A stretch of 64,000 nucleotides of DNA from Aurantiochytrium sp. KH105 (Eukaryota > Sar > Bigyra > Thraustochytrida > Thraustochytriidae), in the NCBI GenBank assembly GCA_003116975.1, contig BGKB01000076.1, positions 124,001 through 188,000 on the forward strand. The letters run 5' to 3'. The notes below the pieces were generated by a model, which was not told the DNA's origin, did not search any database, and was given only the letters and a program-made list of their open reading frames with translations. Of this stretch, positions 49,601 through 58,882 are shown piece after piece. A program made the position numbers and the translations under genes. Numbering within the stretch: the stretch's first letter is position 1; every line of letters begins with the position of its first letter.

Positions 49601-51912
49601 CGCGCGGTGAATTCGTGCCAGTCGTCTTCGGCGCCAACGCCGTGCGCAAGTACGTTGCTCGAGTACTGTGAGGCGGGAATAGGAAGATATACATTTGCCA
49701 GTGTCTTTGCGTAGGCAAAAAGATGCCCAGACGCACACACATCCAGACGTAGACGCGACGGCCGCTGCTGTAGTTTGAGGCAAAAGACGCGATTCCACGT
49801 TGCAACAAAGCCTGGGAAACATAGGCTTGCGTCCGCGGTCTGTGCGACACAAGCATCGTTGACGTACACGGCAATGTGAACTTTGGCAAGCCGAATTGCT
49901 CGCCGTCGCTTGAGCTCTGCGGCGGGTACGTCCTCGTCTTTGTCGTACGACCCGTCAAAGTTGAGTCGAAGCACAACGTTTGAGCTATCGAGACGACCAC
50001 GGTCGTCGCCGTAGCCTCCGTCTTCGTCGGAATCTTCTTGCTCGTCTGAATCCGTTGAGTCTCCTTCAAGATTGTCCGAGTTTCTGCTTCTGCTGCTGCT
50101 GCGTCGTTTTTGTGCTGCCTTCTTCTTCTTGATCTTCTTTGACTTTCGGGCGTGTTTGCGCGAGCCGCGAAACTCTGCTGTAGGCTTCTCAGGTCTCGAG
50201 AGTTTGTGACGCTGCAAGAGGTCTTGGGCCTTTTGCAGCGCAACACCTTCGAGTTTCCCGTCAAACTCAGAGTCAACAAGCGCGGCAACCTGCTTTCGCA
50301 AGTGATCAATCTGCTTTGGCGTGTGCGCCGGGTCCTGGTGCATGACGACCAATTTGAGGTTTGTGCTCGTGAAGCCCTGGTGCTGCCGTATGCTTTTAAG
50401 CTCAAGCCATTGTTCGTATGTTTCTTTGGTAAGTTCGCGTAGCTCGAGCTCTTCGGACAACCTTCGTGAGAACATGTCAAGAATTTGTCTTCTGACGGCA
50501 AGTAAAGCGTCCGCATTTGTCGACGCGTTCTCACGGAGCTGAGACTCATATTCTAACAGCGCTCCAAGATGTGAAGTCAAATACTCGAGCAAATTTTCCT
50601 GCACTTTTTGCTGGTACCTGCGGTAGAGCCCTCGCAATTTAGTAGCGGTCACGTCTTCCTCAAGGAAGAGTGGATGATCGTCAAAGGCAATTGAATGCAC
50701 TGCGATGTCAAGACTTGCAAAAGTTACGCCGCTGGCGCTTGCAGAAGTGCACACGTTCGCAGAAGGAGGCACAAGTTTTGTTGCGCATCTTTCCAGGGTG
50801 TCCTTGTCGGCGAGGATAGGATCTGCGTCAACGGGCTGGGTGATATTCGCATTGCTCGGGTCCTCTTCAACATTGAGAGATCCGCCTGGCGTGAACCAAT
50901 GTTCAGCGGTCGATTGATCAGGTCCGTGCTCGCGATGATGCTTAGGGCCACGCAGCCTCAGCATTTCACTTTCCATCTCACGCAAGAGACGATCCTCAAG
51001 TCGCGCAACATTCCGTCGTGGAACTCCTTGCGGTACCTCGGGCATGAAAAATCCTTCGTCCTGAAGCAAGCCTGCAAAGGCGTCATCTTCCTCGTCGTCC
51101 AGGAGCGGCATGGTGTCATCGTCGATCGCATTGATCCCATTGTTCTCGCCGTCATTGTCTTCGTCGTCTTTGCTAGTGGATGACTTCACTTTTGAGTCTG
51201 CAACAAACGGGTCATTTCTCTCTCGGACGGAGAGAGGCACGGTTCCACGTAGGATGACCTGATTTTGAAGCGCTTGCCTGCGTCTGCGAGCGTTCTCTCC
51301 CGCAGAGTATAACGCCGAAGGCGCCACAACATGCGGCTCCACGACGCGGGTCGTGGAGGCTGCCGGGGGTATCATGCTTCCAACATCTGGTCGTGCAATA
51401 TCAAGTCTCCGAAAGACGATGCCTCGGGGATCGTAGCCCTCCTCGATGGGCTTGACCTTGGACTCTTCATCGAAAATCGGATTTCCACCCTCGTCCAAGT
51501 CGCTCTCCTCAGAGCTTTCGCCTTCGTCGTCAGACCCGTCACTTGCTCCTTCACCGTGTCCTTTGGTACCTCTTTCGCTTGAGGCAGCACCCATTGCGGT
51601 ACCATCGAGCCTGCCCGTGGGTGACGACGCTGCAACCAGCTGCTTTTTCTTTTCGCGTAGCGCGGCGAGTCGTTCTGCAGCCGTCATGGTTTTTTTGAAA
51701 GAGGTTGACGTGGCTGTGTTGCTTTCTGAGCCTGATTTAGAACGGCGGCGACCTGATTTCCTTTTATGCGCGATATCTTCGTCCTCGGATTCGGGATCGT
51801 CGCTCGCAGCGTTGTCCTCATCGCTGTTGGCGCGCTGTTTCGCACGCGAACTCCTTTTCTCTTGCGACGCTGCGCGCAGTCTCGCGAGCTTCTCTTGAAT
51901 GGACTCGCCCAT
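46618..51912 (-). CDS. CC2D2A: CC2D2A homologue, ciliary transition-zone protein
   Basis: Intronless, 1764 residues from the ATG at 51912 (MGESIQEKLARLRAASQEKR); a non-ATG codon three residues up is ignored. An acidic/basic disordered N-terminus and coiled-coil-prone middle are followed by a C2 domain at about 1112-1260. Then comes a transglutaminase-like fold (about 1455-1590: GDWEEHAILLCNYLAWL, IPEGATVYVLL, ASTGRCY) that in this family is not expected to be catalytic. The C-terminus FGFPLNMTFTEMD, DIHN, TTFALAVLVVPYTNKVFSVW matches human CC2D2A motif by motif. CC2D2A works in the MKS/B9 module of the transition zone, gating the cilium, so the organism probably makes flagellated cells. Confidence 0.92.
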   Translation of the reverse strand: MGESIQEKLARLRAASQEKRSSRAKQRANSDEDNAASDDPESEDEDIAHKRKSGRRRSKSGSESNTATSTSFKKTMTAAERLAALREKKKQLVAASSPTGRLDGTAMGAASSERGTKGHGEGASDGSDDEGESSEESDLDEGGNPIFDEESKVKPIEEGYDPRGIVFRRLDIARPDVGSMIPPAASTTRVVEPHVVAPSALYSAGENARRRRQALQNQVILRGTVPLSVRERNDPFVADSKVKSSTSKDDEDNDGENNGINAIDDDTMPLLDDEEDDAFAGLLQDEGFFMPEVPQGVPRRNVARLEDRLLREMESEMLRLRGPKHHREHGPDQSTAEHWFTPGGSLNVEEDPSNANITQPVDADPILADKDTLERCATKLVPPSANVCTSASASGVTFASLDIAVHSIAFDDHPLFLEEDVTATKLRGLYRRYQQKVQENLLEYLTSHLGALLEYESQLRENASTNADALLAVRRQILDMFSRRLSEELELRELTKETYEQWLELKSIRQHQGFTSTNLKLVVMHQDPAHTPKQIDHLRKQVAALVDSEFDGKLEGVALQKAQDLLQRHKLSRPEKPTAEFRGSRKHARKSKKIKKKKAAQKRRSSSRSRNSDNLEGDSTDSDEQEDSDEDGGYGDDRGRLDSSNVVLRLNFDGSYDKDEDVPAAELKRRRAIRLAKVHIAVYVNDACVAQTADASLCFPGFVATWNRVFCLKLQQRPSRLRLDVCASGHLFAYAKTLANVYLPIPASQYSSNVLAHGVGAEDDWHEFTARKPIRKWLWEKPSGAAKSKTLRELYAEQLHMDHVEVGPALGDRFTAGQVRATITWNTREADEDASGTGAGARGSSPEQDAGVGTLVGLPEWTQTRGESRGRLLGSHAGELAGGNLAGGGGGVSADATEFDDAVPDFANEVDFQKLIAELKGLDPNDPRNASVLRLFDIIKWSSKRGVLFRSEALLRDALFPTANADKFVESRRVALMRLRKDKPHLFHHPIPVSEEEIRGDETLQTLLLPAEAQLELDQDDAYAASSRSSSEVLRIQRMQKARVNDFLQRVRSLQSSNVNAQRRRDIPVGSVVKEGPLPQFSVNMDMFRALFEPRRRLRPAPRVRKPASLSVEKASIFVQVVRAQNVPVRRRVTNGVYPNSPGRSPRRSPRQSPTRRSPRGGDGQGDDGTRFGSSRMESEMDGGDEDEDLEGPASGSERVMSFVQVKFQGNSRRSSAQEGPSPTWNESIFLPFIPPRKDFSPANLQSISDHVHFNVFDEVIVETQGEDYRNEDAMFQRRERRFLGSFSIPFSTIYMNGRIEGMFRVETPAVNLGYVQRSRGAAGDRVDALDGAEIDEGARGSSSNQSLGDLAARAQDEASNATYVYLMATLDPVLATAKDENSTAPGSGENPKVARYAKQWVSQVKRKASRPLEMNTQVFGVGIDGDAIFAPRFIAPQVPPAGRDGSELQSVPALVRFVSLIPFLEDWQAFVEGGNDVWSTSQQFLDISAGDWEEHAILLCNYLAWLFSDRPSVEPYIIMGYGIPEGATVYVLLADSSSATRLLFNASTGRCYAVSDANCPLRDVGLVINERNIWANVQEHGAPWQIKWNFENAKDWVPFWTSRVPRIEMASVQTEVLTYERLDRRFVSYLEGEISEQIQKSMRRWRAKRGTTRFNKIVGRKLRALLESLEEHKLEGFAGGMSALVQEHLEGLRETMSNNSIFGFPLNMTFTEMDAILRAVRNSDIHNTTLDNTTFALAVLVVPYTNKVFSVWIYLATIVSTRF

Positions 51913-52592
51913 CTCGGCCAATAGAGGTCGCTATGCCTCTCCTCCGCACCCCAACCCGACGCCTGCCGCGTCGCGCTCGCCCGTTGCAAGAAGTGTCTTT
52001 GCGTGTTGGGTCTCTTGCCTCGCCTGGGCCTGCTTGGTCTTGGGGCTCGCTTGCTTGCCACACCAAAAGAGCTGCTGTCTCTTGTTTTCTCTTGGGCTGC
52101 GCGACTGACTGCGCATGCGTGCAAGCCCAGGTGACGCTCGATGAGGGTTGTTTCGGGACCCACTGCTCTCCTGGCGCTCCTCCTTCTTCTTCTTCTATTT
52201 TCGTTAAAGTACTACGCATTTGCCCGTTAGACCGTTTTGGGGTATCTAAGAAAGTGACCCAATAGTTGACTGGGCCCCGACGGGTTCCCATCACACACCT
52301 TTTTGAGCGCGGAGGGGTGCGCGCTGCGCGTACCTACGTGGATGTCTTGCACTCTTTCTTGGATCGCCGCAAGTTTGATCGCGAACTTGTGGCTCGTGGT
52401 AAATGGGCGCACGCTACGAGGCGAAACGAGCACGTACCGACGCAATTCTTTTGGACGGACGCGACTCTCGACTCGACTCGACTCGACGCAGAAGCGGCTG
52501 CCGGCTCAAGTCAGCGCGAGGTCAGTAGTCTGGCGCGCTGAGTGTGGCAAGCCGAGTAGTTTCGTTCACGGCGTCGATAAACAAAAGGAATT
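51913..52592. promoter_or_regulatory. Bidirectional promoter region, CC2D2A / coiled-coil zinc-motif gene
   Basis: The 680-bp gap separates divergent ATGs. It contains a pyrimidine-rich run (about 52170-52200) and a GACTC array at about 52463-52487, about 105 bp before the plus-strand start. The promoter role is inferred from position. Confidence 0.5.
52463..52487. repeat. (GACTC)n microsatellite
   Basis: Between four and five units, the first imperfect, about 105 bp upstream of the ATG at 52593. Confidence 0.8.
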
Positions 52593-54527
52593 ATGAGCGA
52601 CAGCGAGGGCGACGAGGATGTCTTTGCCGCCATGTGCGAGGAAAGTGAGCAAGCGCTTGATCTTTTCCGCGACAATGATGACCACGAGACTCAGACCCCG
52701 GACCAAGAGGACATGTTTGCGGAAATGTGCGCAGATGTGGAAATCGGCGCATCTCCAGAAAGCCCCCCCCCTGCGGAGAGTGCATGGGCAGCTTCGCCAG
52801 CGCAAAGTCCTCAAAAGAGCGCCCGAGACGGGTCGATTGCTCAACATTGTAATACCGACAGTAATAACGTATCGCCAGACGCAATATCCGCACATGCCTT
52901 GGCACCTGAGCTCGACGATCGTGCTCGAGAGAAAGATATTGCAGCACAGCCAAAGAGGATGGAAACCAAAAAGGAACAGAATCGCCAAGAAGCTCATGAA
53001 GAAAGCTGTCAGCCGAGTTCCTTGCCAGCCAAGGCAAAAATCGAAGGACAAAACCTCGGACCTGCTCCGCCGCCTCCAGTATTTGCTCAGCATTGTTCCG
53101 AGGCACCATCGGTAGCGTCGCAGGAGGTTAAAAAAGCAAAAATGAGTTCAGGCGCCGGGAGCACGCTTGAGTGCAAAAGCGACAGTGGCAAGGTGGCCGA
53201 TGAGGTCGCTTCGACACGGAAAGCACACCCTTTCACGTTGCAGGCTCCAAAAGTGAAGCTCGCACCGCTCCGAAGAAGCAGCGTCGCAGCTGCCTCTAAA
53301 GCAAAGAGACTTCAAAAGCTGCATTCTGAGTTGCAAGACCTGAGCCAGCGCAGACAGTACCAGGACGCTGCCAAGGTCTTTCGACGCATGAAGGATCTCG
53401 GTGGGGAGCTGTCGCAGGCGCGAATGAGCGAAGCAGATGCTAAGCACAATGTCGTGGTAAAAACGCTTGACACGCAGGAAAAAGACTGTCTGAATGCTCT
53501 TAAGCGTAAATGGGGAGCAAGGTTCGAGGCTTTCGAGAAGGAGACGCAAGTGCAGGTTGATGCGCAGCGAAAAGCGGATGCCAAGGAGCGCCGAGAGCTC
53601 AGGGAGGAAACCTTTGAGTCTTTCCGGGAAAAGCCACTTTTATTTTCAGCTACTATTATGGACCTGAGGCAGCGGGAGTTGAGCCTTGTCAAGGCCCAGG
53701 ACTACCCGCAGGCAAAAGTGCTTCAAGAGAAGATTGAGCGCCTCGCAAGCGAAGAGAGGCAGCGCGCTCTCGACACGTGTCTGCGTAACATTGAAGCAGC
53801 TGTGGGAAACCTTGAGGCCAAGCAGGCTCGAACGCTACGCATCCTCCAGGATCGACGGAACCTGCAGCTCGAGAGGCTCAAAGCCAAGGCCCGCAGCGAA
53901 GAGCAGGCCGTCTGGACTCGATTTCAGACAGCTCACCGGAGTGTTGGCCTTGCACACAGTCTGAGTCGGCAAACCTTGGCTCGGGCCAAGCCTGAGCGCC
54001 TGCACAAGAATGCGGTGTCTGCCGGGGCAGTCATGGGCATGTACAAGTCTTCAGCAGCGGAAAGAAAGTACGAAGCGACTCTGGCTTCGATTACATCGTT
54101 GACAGCGCGGCTCCATGCAGACGAAGTCCGTGGTTTCAACGGGGAGCAAACGGCGCCGGATACGACAGAAAACGTCCGCGCGCGTACGGCGCCGAGCGGA
54201 TGCGTGACAGGGCGCCGACGCCGAGCTCGTACTGCAGGGCGAAAGAATGACCGGAAGCCTGGCGCATGCCACATGTGCAAGCGAAGCCTTGCGCATTCAG
54301 ATGCCTACGTTGCTATCCCCCGTGACTACAATCGTCCAATGACTGAGGGAATCGGCCAATTCTGCGGGTGGGCCTGTGCCAAATCGTGGAACCAGAGCAA
54401 GTCGCCCCCACAACTTCGCTGGGCACGTGAGCTTTATATGCGAACAGCGGAAAAAAGTCACCCTATTGCACGCACCTCGTCAGCTCGTGAGCGTCCGTCG
54501 CTCACAATCTCTACTTTGTCAAATTGA
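52593..54527 (+). CDS. Coiled-coil protein with a C-terminal CxxC...CxxxC zinc-binding-like motif
   Basis: 644 residues; I do not recognise a family. The N-terminus is acidic, with two similar short motifs (DVFAAMCEES, about 9-18, and DMFAEMCADV, about 40-49), suggesting an internal duplication. The middle (about 235-470) is charged coiled coil with two look-alike units of type SELQDLSQRRQYQDAAKVF and ELSLVKAQDYPQAKVLQEKI, a pattern seen in UVR-like or helical-hairpin repeats. At about 558-592 there is CHMCKRSLAHSD then FCGWACAKSW, giving four Cys in a CxxC...CxxxC layout that could bind Zn. It shares a divergent promoter region with CC2D2A, which makes a ciliary or centrosomal role worth testing but does not prove it. 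Confidence 0.82.
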   Translation: MSDSEGDEDVFAAMCEESEQALDLFRDNDDHETQTPDQEDMFAEMCADVEIGASPESPPPAESAWAASPAQSPQKSARDGSIAQHCNTDSNNVSPDAISAHALAPELDDRAREKDIAAQPKRMETKKEQNRQEAHEESCQPSSLPAKAKIEGQNLGPAPPPPVFAQHCSEAPSVASQEVKKAKMSSGAGSTLECKSDSGKVADEVASTRKAHPFTLQAPKVKLAPLRRSSVAAASKAKRLQKLHSELQDLSQRRQYQDAAKVFRRMKDLGGELSQARMSEADAKHNVVVKTLDTQEKDCLNALKRKWGARFEAFEKETQVQVDAQRKADAKERRELREETFESFREKPLLFSATIMDLRQRELSLVKAQDYPQAKVLQEKIERLASEERQRALDTCLRNIEAAVGNLEAKQARTLRILQDRRNLQLERLKAKARSEEQAVWTRFQTAHRSVGLAHSLSRQTLARAKPERLHKNAVSAGAVMGMYKSSAAERKYEATLASITSLTARLHADEVRGFNGEQTAPDTTENVRARTAPSGCVTGRRRRARTAGRKNDRKPGACHMCKRSLAHSDAYVAIPRDYNRPMTEGIGQFCGWACAKSWNQSKSPPQLRWARELYMRTAEKSHPIARTSSARERPSLTISTLSN

Positions 54528-54647
54528 GGTGAAGGTGGTGTTCGCCCTTAGCGAAAGCTCGTCTGCTCGCATCATTCTTTCCACCTGTCTTGCTCGATTT
54601 GAAGTGTTTCGAAGACGCATGTTTTCTCCTCCTTTTCTAGATCGTCT

Positions 54648-57578
54648 TCATTTGATGTGGTCTCCACAGGTGCACCCGCATCCAGTCGGACACTCATTGG
54701 CAGCAAGAAACCACGCGTTCATGTGCTCAGCATGACCACCGTGCCCGCAAAGGGGACAAAAGGTGCACAGTCCACGTACGCTGCAGCTACAAATGACACA
54801 TTGTAGGCGCCGTCCCTTTGCACAGTGAAGTCGATTCACATCACCGTCAATGCCGTGCATCGAGCCACAGTGTGCGCATGATGGAGCAATGGAAAAGTGA
54901 TTTGTTTCGGTCTGCAGGGGATCGGGCTTGACGTACTTCATGACCTCGGCGCGCTTCGTGTTGAGACCCCAGCGATGCAGAATGTTTGCATAAGCGCGCC
55001 GAAAACGATCGTGCTCTTCGCGATGAGCCGGATCCAGAAGTGACATGGTGTTTTTCCAATCTTCACTGTTTGATTCCTCTTGGAGAACGCACGAAAGAAT
55101 GGCAAGAGATTGGACATCCTTGAAGTGGGCCAAGTCCTGAAAGATTCGCTGCACGAGACGACGTCCGCACGGATGCATGGCCCAACGAGCTGCGCGCTCG
55201 GCGCTGCGAGGCCCTGGCGCCATGACTTTGGTGAGATTGCTCTCGTACGCAGCAATATCAGGGTGACATATAAGACGCAAGGTATGCCAGGTCTGCACAA
55301 GATCAAAGCGTCCTACCGACTGACTTGCCAGCATGTTGGCCACATGAAGAGGTAGATGGTCCCAAGCATGCACTGACTCATCGCTAAAGTCGTCCCACCA
55401 ACACAAGAGCGACTCGAGTGAAGTAAGTTCTTCGTCTTCCTCGTCCATGTCCACCTCGTCCTCGCTCTCGACATGAGCGGCAATATCGTGTGGTCCCTGT
55501 AGATGCTGAAAGTCTTTTTCATGTTGCCTAGCTTCCCTTTCCTCCTCCCCAGCAGTCTTGGCACTCTTTGCAGGTCCGAGTGGTCCATCATCGTGCATTT
55601 GTACGATTGTAGAGTCCTTGCGTTCTTTGAATGGAATGTCGGCCGACCAGCGACTTGACGATGACCCACGGTGACGAAGTCTGCCTGCGTGCTCCGAGAG
55701 ATTTGTCAGAGCGAGGGGTCCCGTTGCTGCCACTGGCTCGCCGAAAGCGCGCATGTGAGGCTTGGCGCCAGGGAGGAGCACCGCAGGTCCAGCGCGCGCA
55801 CGCTTTTGCAAAGAGTCAAGGGCGCCGATCCGAAGTGCACGACCCAGAAAGCGCTGAATCGGGTTGAGCAGGCTTGAGTCGAGAATGACCACTCTACGCA
55901 GCATTTGCGCGCGCGCATCGTGCGCGTGGATGACATCTTCCGTTGTAGGCGTGGCAGTAACGCCATCCGAACTGGCGCTTCCTGGGTTCGGAGGACCCCG
56001 CGGCGAGCTGGTACCCGGAACGCCGCCATTTACAGCCGTGGGCAGTGACAAAGAATCTTGGGCGCTCTCGTATTTGGCAAAACGTGCGCTCATGGCGTGC
56101 GCCTCGTCAGCGGAGAGCTCCTCGGGAAAGTCAGCCTTACTGCTAAAGAGGAGGCTTGGCACGTCATCGAGGAGGGAGTTTGCAGATCCGCCGGGATGTC
56201 GCAAGTGTCGGTCGGAGCCGATGGGTCGTAGCGTGCTGGGCGCCTCGTCAATGCGAAGTCGATACATGAGCTCCTCGTAGGTACGTGGCACGGGACGCTC
56301 GGCGTCTGCAGTTGGAACGGGCGCTTTGCCTGGAGGCGAGAGACGCACGCGGCGCGGACGCGAAATGTGTGAGAGCTGGCGAAGACGTTCGGTAACGCCG
56401 CTGCTAAAGGCAACAAGAAGGCCAGGTCCACTGAACGAGGCACCGGCAAAACGAGGGCACGGCTGCGAGCGTGGCTCCGCCCCGCCTGAATCGGTAGACA
56501 CAGTGCGCTGCGTGAGTCCGCCATCGCTGGCGTTGCTTCGCAGGCCTCCCACCGGGGTTTTGTTGCGGGGCACGGGAGCGATACTCGAACTCACACTCGG
56601 TATGGAGGACGAAGAGTTTGCACGTCGCCCGGCTGCACCGGCACGAGGTCGCGCGGCTATTCTGTTGCGAGACTGCGTTTCTGAGATGTCCATTGGAAAG
56701 AGCAGAGACGAGGATGGGCGCGTGGATGACTGTGTGCTTCCCGGTGGCGGGACAGCTTCTGCATCATTGACAGGGGCGCCTTCGCGACCTGCAAGGGCGT
56801 CTGCAGCGTCAACGATACAATCGCGGGCCGCTGCGTTCAAGTTACTAACGACGAGTTTGAGAACATTCTCAATGGGCTGGGAAATGCGCGGTTTGAACTT
56901 GGAGATGGAATTGCGCACGCCTTCAATTGCGCGGAGAAAGCGGGTATCCTTCGAGTCGGCGACTGGGACAGTGGCAACGTGCACTTCCCCGTTCGGTTTG
57001 CTAAAGGAAATAAGAACGCGCACGGCATACTCTTCCTCGACATTTCGCGCAAGGTCCGCGAGGTCAGCGGTTAGAGGCTTTCCGTCGAATGTGAGGTCGC
57101 GAAGATACGGGCTGCAGCGTGCAACAAGACGTGGCGTTACGAGGTCGACATGTTGCAGACGCACGCCCTGAAGATTCCCTGCTCTGGCCTTCTTCTTCAG
57201 GTTGGTGAGCATTTGCGTGACCGAAGAGGGCTGCTGCGACGAGGAAACGAGCGTAGCAGATCCAACGCTGCTCGTCGTGCTAGTCGACGAATCCATCGAG
57301 GTGGCGCGGGCTACCGTGGCATTAGCAGGAGACGCCGGCTGCTGAGGCAGATAGAAGACACTCGAGATCGACTGTGTGCTCTGGCTGTTTGCAGAGAACG
57401 CGCTCAAGTCTGTTGTGGACCTCAGGCTGCTGGCTGTCGCCAGGATCGACTGCTGCTTGTGCTGATCATGGCCGTGTCCGCTGTGAGACTGCGATTTCTT
57501 GGCGCTCAGGAACGGCTTGGCCTTGTCGGTTCCTCTGCGTCCGCTCGCTCCGCGCCCGTGCTCTCGGCCGCCCTGCAT
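54648..57578 (-). CDS. WDR59-like GATOR2 subunit lacking a recognisable WD40 propeller
   Basis: 976 residues. The last ~75 residues are a Cys/His-rich zinc-ribbon/RING end (CAHCGSMHG, CVICSCSVRGLCTFCPLCGH, GGHAEHMNAWF, CPTGCGCTCG) that reads like WDR59. The preceding helical segment also fits WDR59 (AMHPCGRRLVQRIFQDLAHF, KDVQSLAILSCVL, ILHRWGLNTKRAEVMKYV). WDR59 is part of GATOR2, which relieves GATOR1 inhibition of Rag GTPases in amino-acid signalling to mTORC1. The family normally opens with a WD40 propeller. Here the first ~110 residues are Ser/Gln-rich disorder, then a possible degenerate RWD (about 115-230), with no propeller. The upstream gap is too small to hold one, so this is either a reduced form or a split gene. 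LAMTOR2 of the same pathway is in this window. Confidence 0.8.
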   Translation of the reverse strand: MQGGREHGRGASGRRGTDKAKPFLSAKKSQSHSGHGHDQHKQQSILATASSLRSTTDLSAFSANSQSTQSISSVFYLPQQPASPANATVARATSMDSSTSTTSSVGSATLVSSSQQPSSVTQMLTNLKKKARAGNLQGVRLQHVDLVTPRLVARCSPYLRDLTFDGKPLTADLADLARNVEEEYAVRVLISFSKPNGEVHVATVPVADSKDTRFLRAIEGVRNSISKFKPRISQPIENVLKLVVSNLNAAARDCIVDAADALAGREGAPVNDAEAVPPPGSTQSSTRPSSSLLFPMDISETQSRNRIAARPRAGAAGRRANSSSSIPSVSSSIAPVPRNKTPVGGLRSNASDGGLTQRTVSTDSGGAEPRSQPCPRFAGASFSGPGLLVAFSSGVTERLRQLSHISRPRRVRLSPPGKAPVPTADAERPVPRTYEELMYRLRIDEAPSTLRPIGSDRHLRHPGGSANSLLDDVPSLLFSSKADFPEELSADEAHAMSARFAKYESAQDSLSLPTAVNGGVPGTSSPRGPPNPGSASSDGVTATPTTEDVIHAHDARAQMLRRVVILDSSLLNPIQRFLGRALRIGALDSLQKRARAGPAVLLPGAKPHMRAFGEPVAATGPLALTNLSEHAGRLRHRGSSSSRWSADIPFKERKDSTIVQMHDDGPLGPAKSAKTAGEEEREARQHEKDFQHLQGPHDIAAHVESEDEVDMDEEDEELTSLESLLCWWDDFSDESVHAWDHLPLHVANMLASQSVGRFDLVQTWHTLRLICHPDIAAYESNLTKVMAPGPRSAERAARWAMHPCGRRLVQRIFQDLAHFKDVQSLAILSCVLQEESNSEDWKNTMSLLDPAHREEHDRFRRAYANILHRWGLNTKRAEVMKYVKPDPLQTETNHFSIAPSCAHCGSMHGIDGDVNRLHCAKGRRLQCVICSCSVRGLCTFCPLCGHGGHAEHMNAWFLAANECPTGCGCTCGDHIK

Positions 57579-58266
57579 CGCGCCCCGGCGCCCCTACCAG
57601 TATCTCCACCAAACTTGAAGTGACTCTTCAAGTTGTTTTGTTGTCAAACTTGCGAGCGAAAACTTGGTAACATCTTCTTATAACGTGACACTGTGGCACG
57701 AGGTCGACCCGATCGACGATGGAAAAAGGGACGACCTGCGCGATTCTGAGACATCGTAATGCTGCTGGCGACCCGAAGCGAGTCGGTGTGCGTCGAGAGC
57801 GAAGGACCTTCTTCTGGGCCTGGATCTGGGGCATTTGAAAAAAAAAAAAAGATTTGCTGCTATACGTTTTTGATGTTTTTTGCTGGATCGTGAAATCTTT
57901 TAAAGCCGCACTCTTCTCGTCATGAACATCGCGTTTGTCTTGCTCAATGACGAGAACGTGAGTCTTCATCCAGGTACTATATACTCTCTTCGGGTTGTTT
58001 TCTTGCCGGCCTGGGCGAGAGATCGAAGAAAAAGGATCGAAATCGAAATGGATGACAAGTCAAGTCAAGGTGAGGTGCGGTGAGGTGAGAGAAAAGCAAA
58101 AAGCGATCTTGTAGGTCTGCGCGTGGTGCCCAGAGCGCAAAGGCCGGCCAGCCATACGTAAGGAAGCGCAGCCAAGTGAGCAAGAAGCAAGCAAGCGAGC
58201 GAGCAATCAAAGCAAAGCCAAGCCAAGCCAAGCCAAGCCAAGCCAAGCAAAGCAAGGCAAAACAAA
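57579..58266. promoter_or_regulatory. Bidirectional promoter region, WDR59-like / YciI-like, with AAGCC array
   Basis: The 688-bp gap separates divergent ATGs. An A run sits at about 57837-57850 and an AAGCC array near the plus-strand ATG. The promoter role is inferred from position. Confidence 0.5.
58213..58250. repeat. (AAGCC)n microsatellite
   Basis: Seven or so AAGCC units with flanking AAGC variants. It ends about 17 bp before the YciI-like ATG, so it lies in the 5' leader. Confidence 0.9.
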
Positions 58267-58732
58267 ATGGCGCTTCTTGCTGCGACGCGGCGCTTGCAGA
58301 CTCAGGCGGCCCGGTCGACGCTCCGAACGAGCCTCGCGCCGAGAGGGATGCCGATGGCTGTGCGCGAGAAGCACTACCTGCTCAACTGTACGTTTACCAT
58401 GACTGAAAGACCAACAAAGGAATAAACGGTGAACATGCTTGCTCTAACACGTGCTTGTGTTGCACCCGCAAAAAGACGAGTACGTCGACGGCATGCTAGA
58501 GAAGCGCGAGCCGTACCGGTCGGATCACCTGGCCAGAGTCAAAGAGCAATATGAGAAAGGTGTCATTAAGACCGCCGGCGCGTACGGCGCGGCAGAGGGC
58601 GCGGTGCTGCACTTTGAATGCGATGACAAGCAGCTCGTAGAAGATTTTGCTCAAGGTGATCCTTACTTGAAGAACGGACTTATCACCAGCTACAAGATCC
58701 ATGAATGGGCGCTCGTTTTCCCGGAACAATAA
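58267..58732 (+). CDS. YciI-like protein with a mitochondrial-type presequence, two exons
   Basis: Exons 58267-58387 and 58476-58732 give 125 residues. Splicing after the tyrosine-codon T and into ACGAG restores LLNYEYVDGMLEKREPYR, the YciI signature (family: YEYVPDVLERR-PYR), and the rest follows the fold: HLARVKEQYEKGVI, GAVLHFECDD, FAQGDPYLKNGLITSYKI. The donor is GTACGT, the acceptor AAAAG, with GCTCTAACAC as the likely branch. YciI-like proteins are small ferredoxin-like alpha/beta enzymes; some are related to muconolactone isomerase and some hydrolyse or transfer small aldehydes, so substrate is unassigned. Residues 1-33 are Arg-rich and acid-free (MALLAATRRLQTQAARSTLR), a mitochondrial presequence by composition. 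No single frame covers both exons. Confidence 0.85.
58388..58475 (+). other. Intron of the YciI-like gene
   Basis: An 88-nt phase-1 intron with donor GTACGT, branch-like CTAAC (58444-58448) and acceptor AAAAG. Confidence 0.85.
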
Positions 58733-58882
58733 ATTGATTGCGAGAAACCTTGATGCCTCGTCAGAACCAGTCAGAGGCCGAGGCCCCTCGTCCTGAAACG
58801 AAATGGAGTTCTCGGATGCGATGAGCAAGCTTGCGCTCCGTAAAAGTTATAATTTCTTTTTGAAGGAGAAAGCAATACCATT

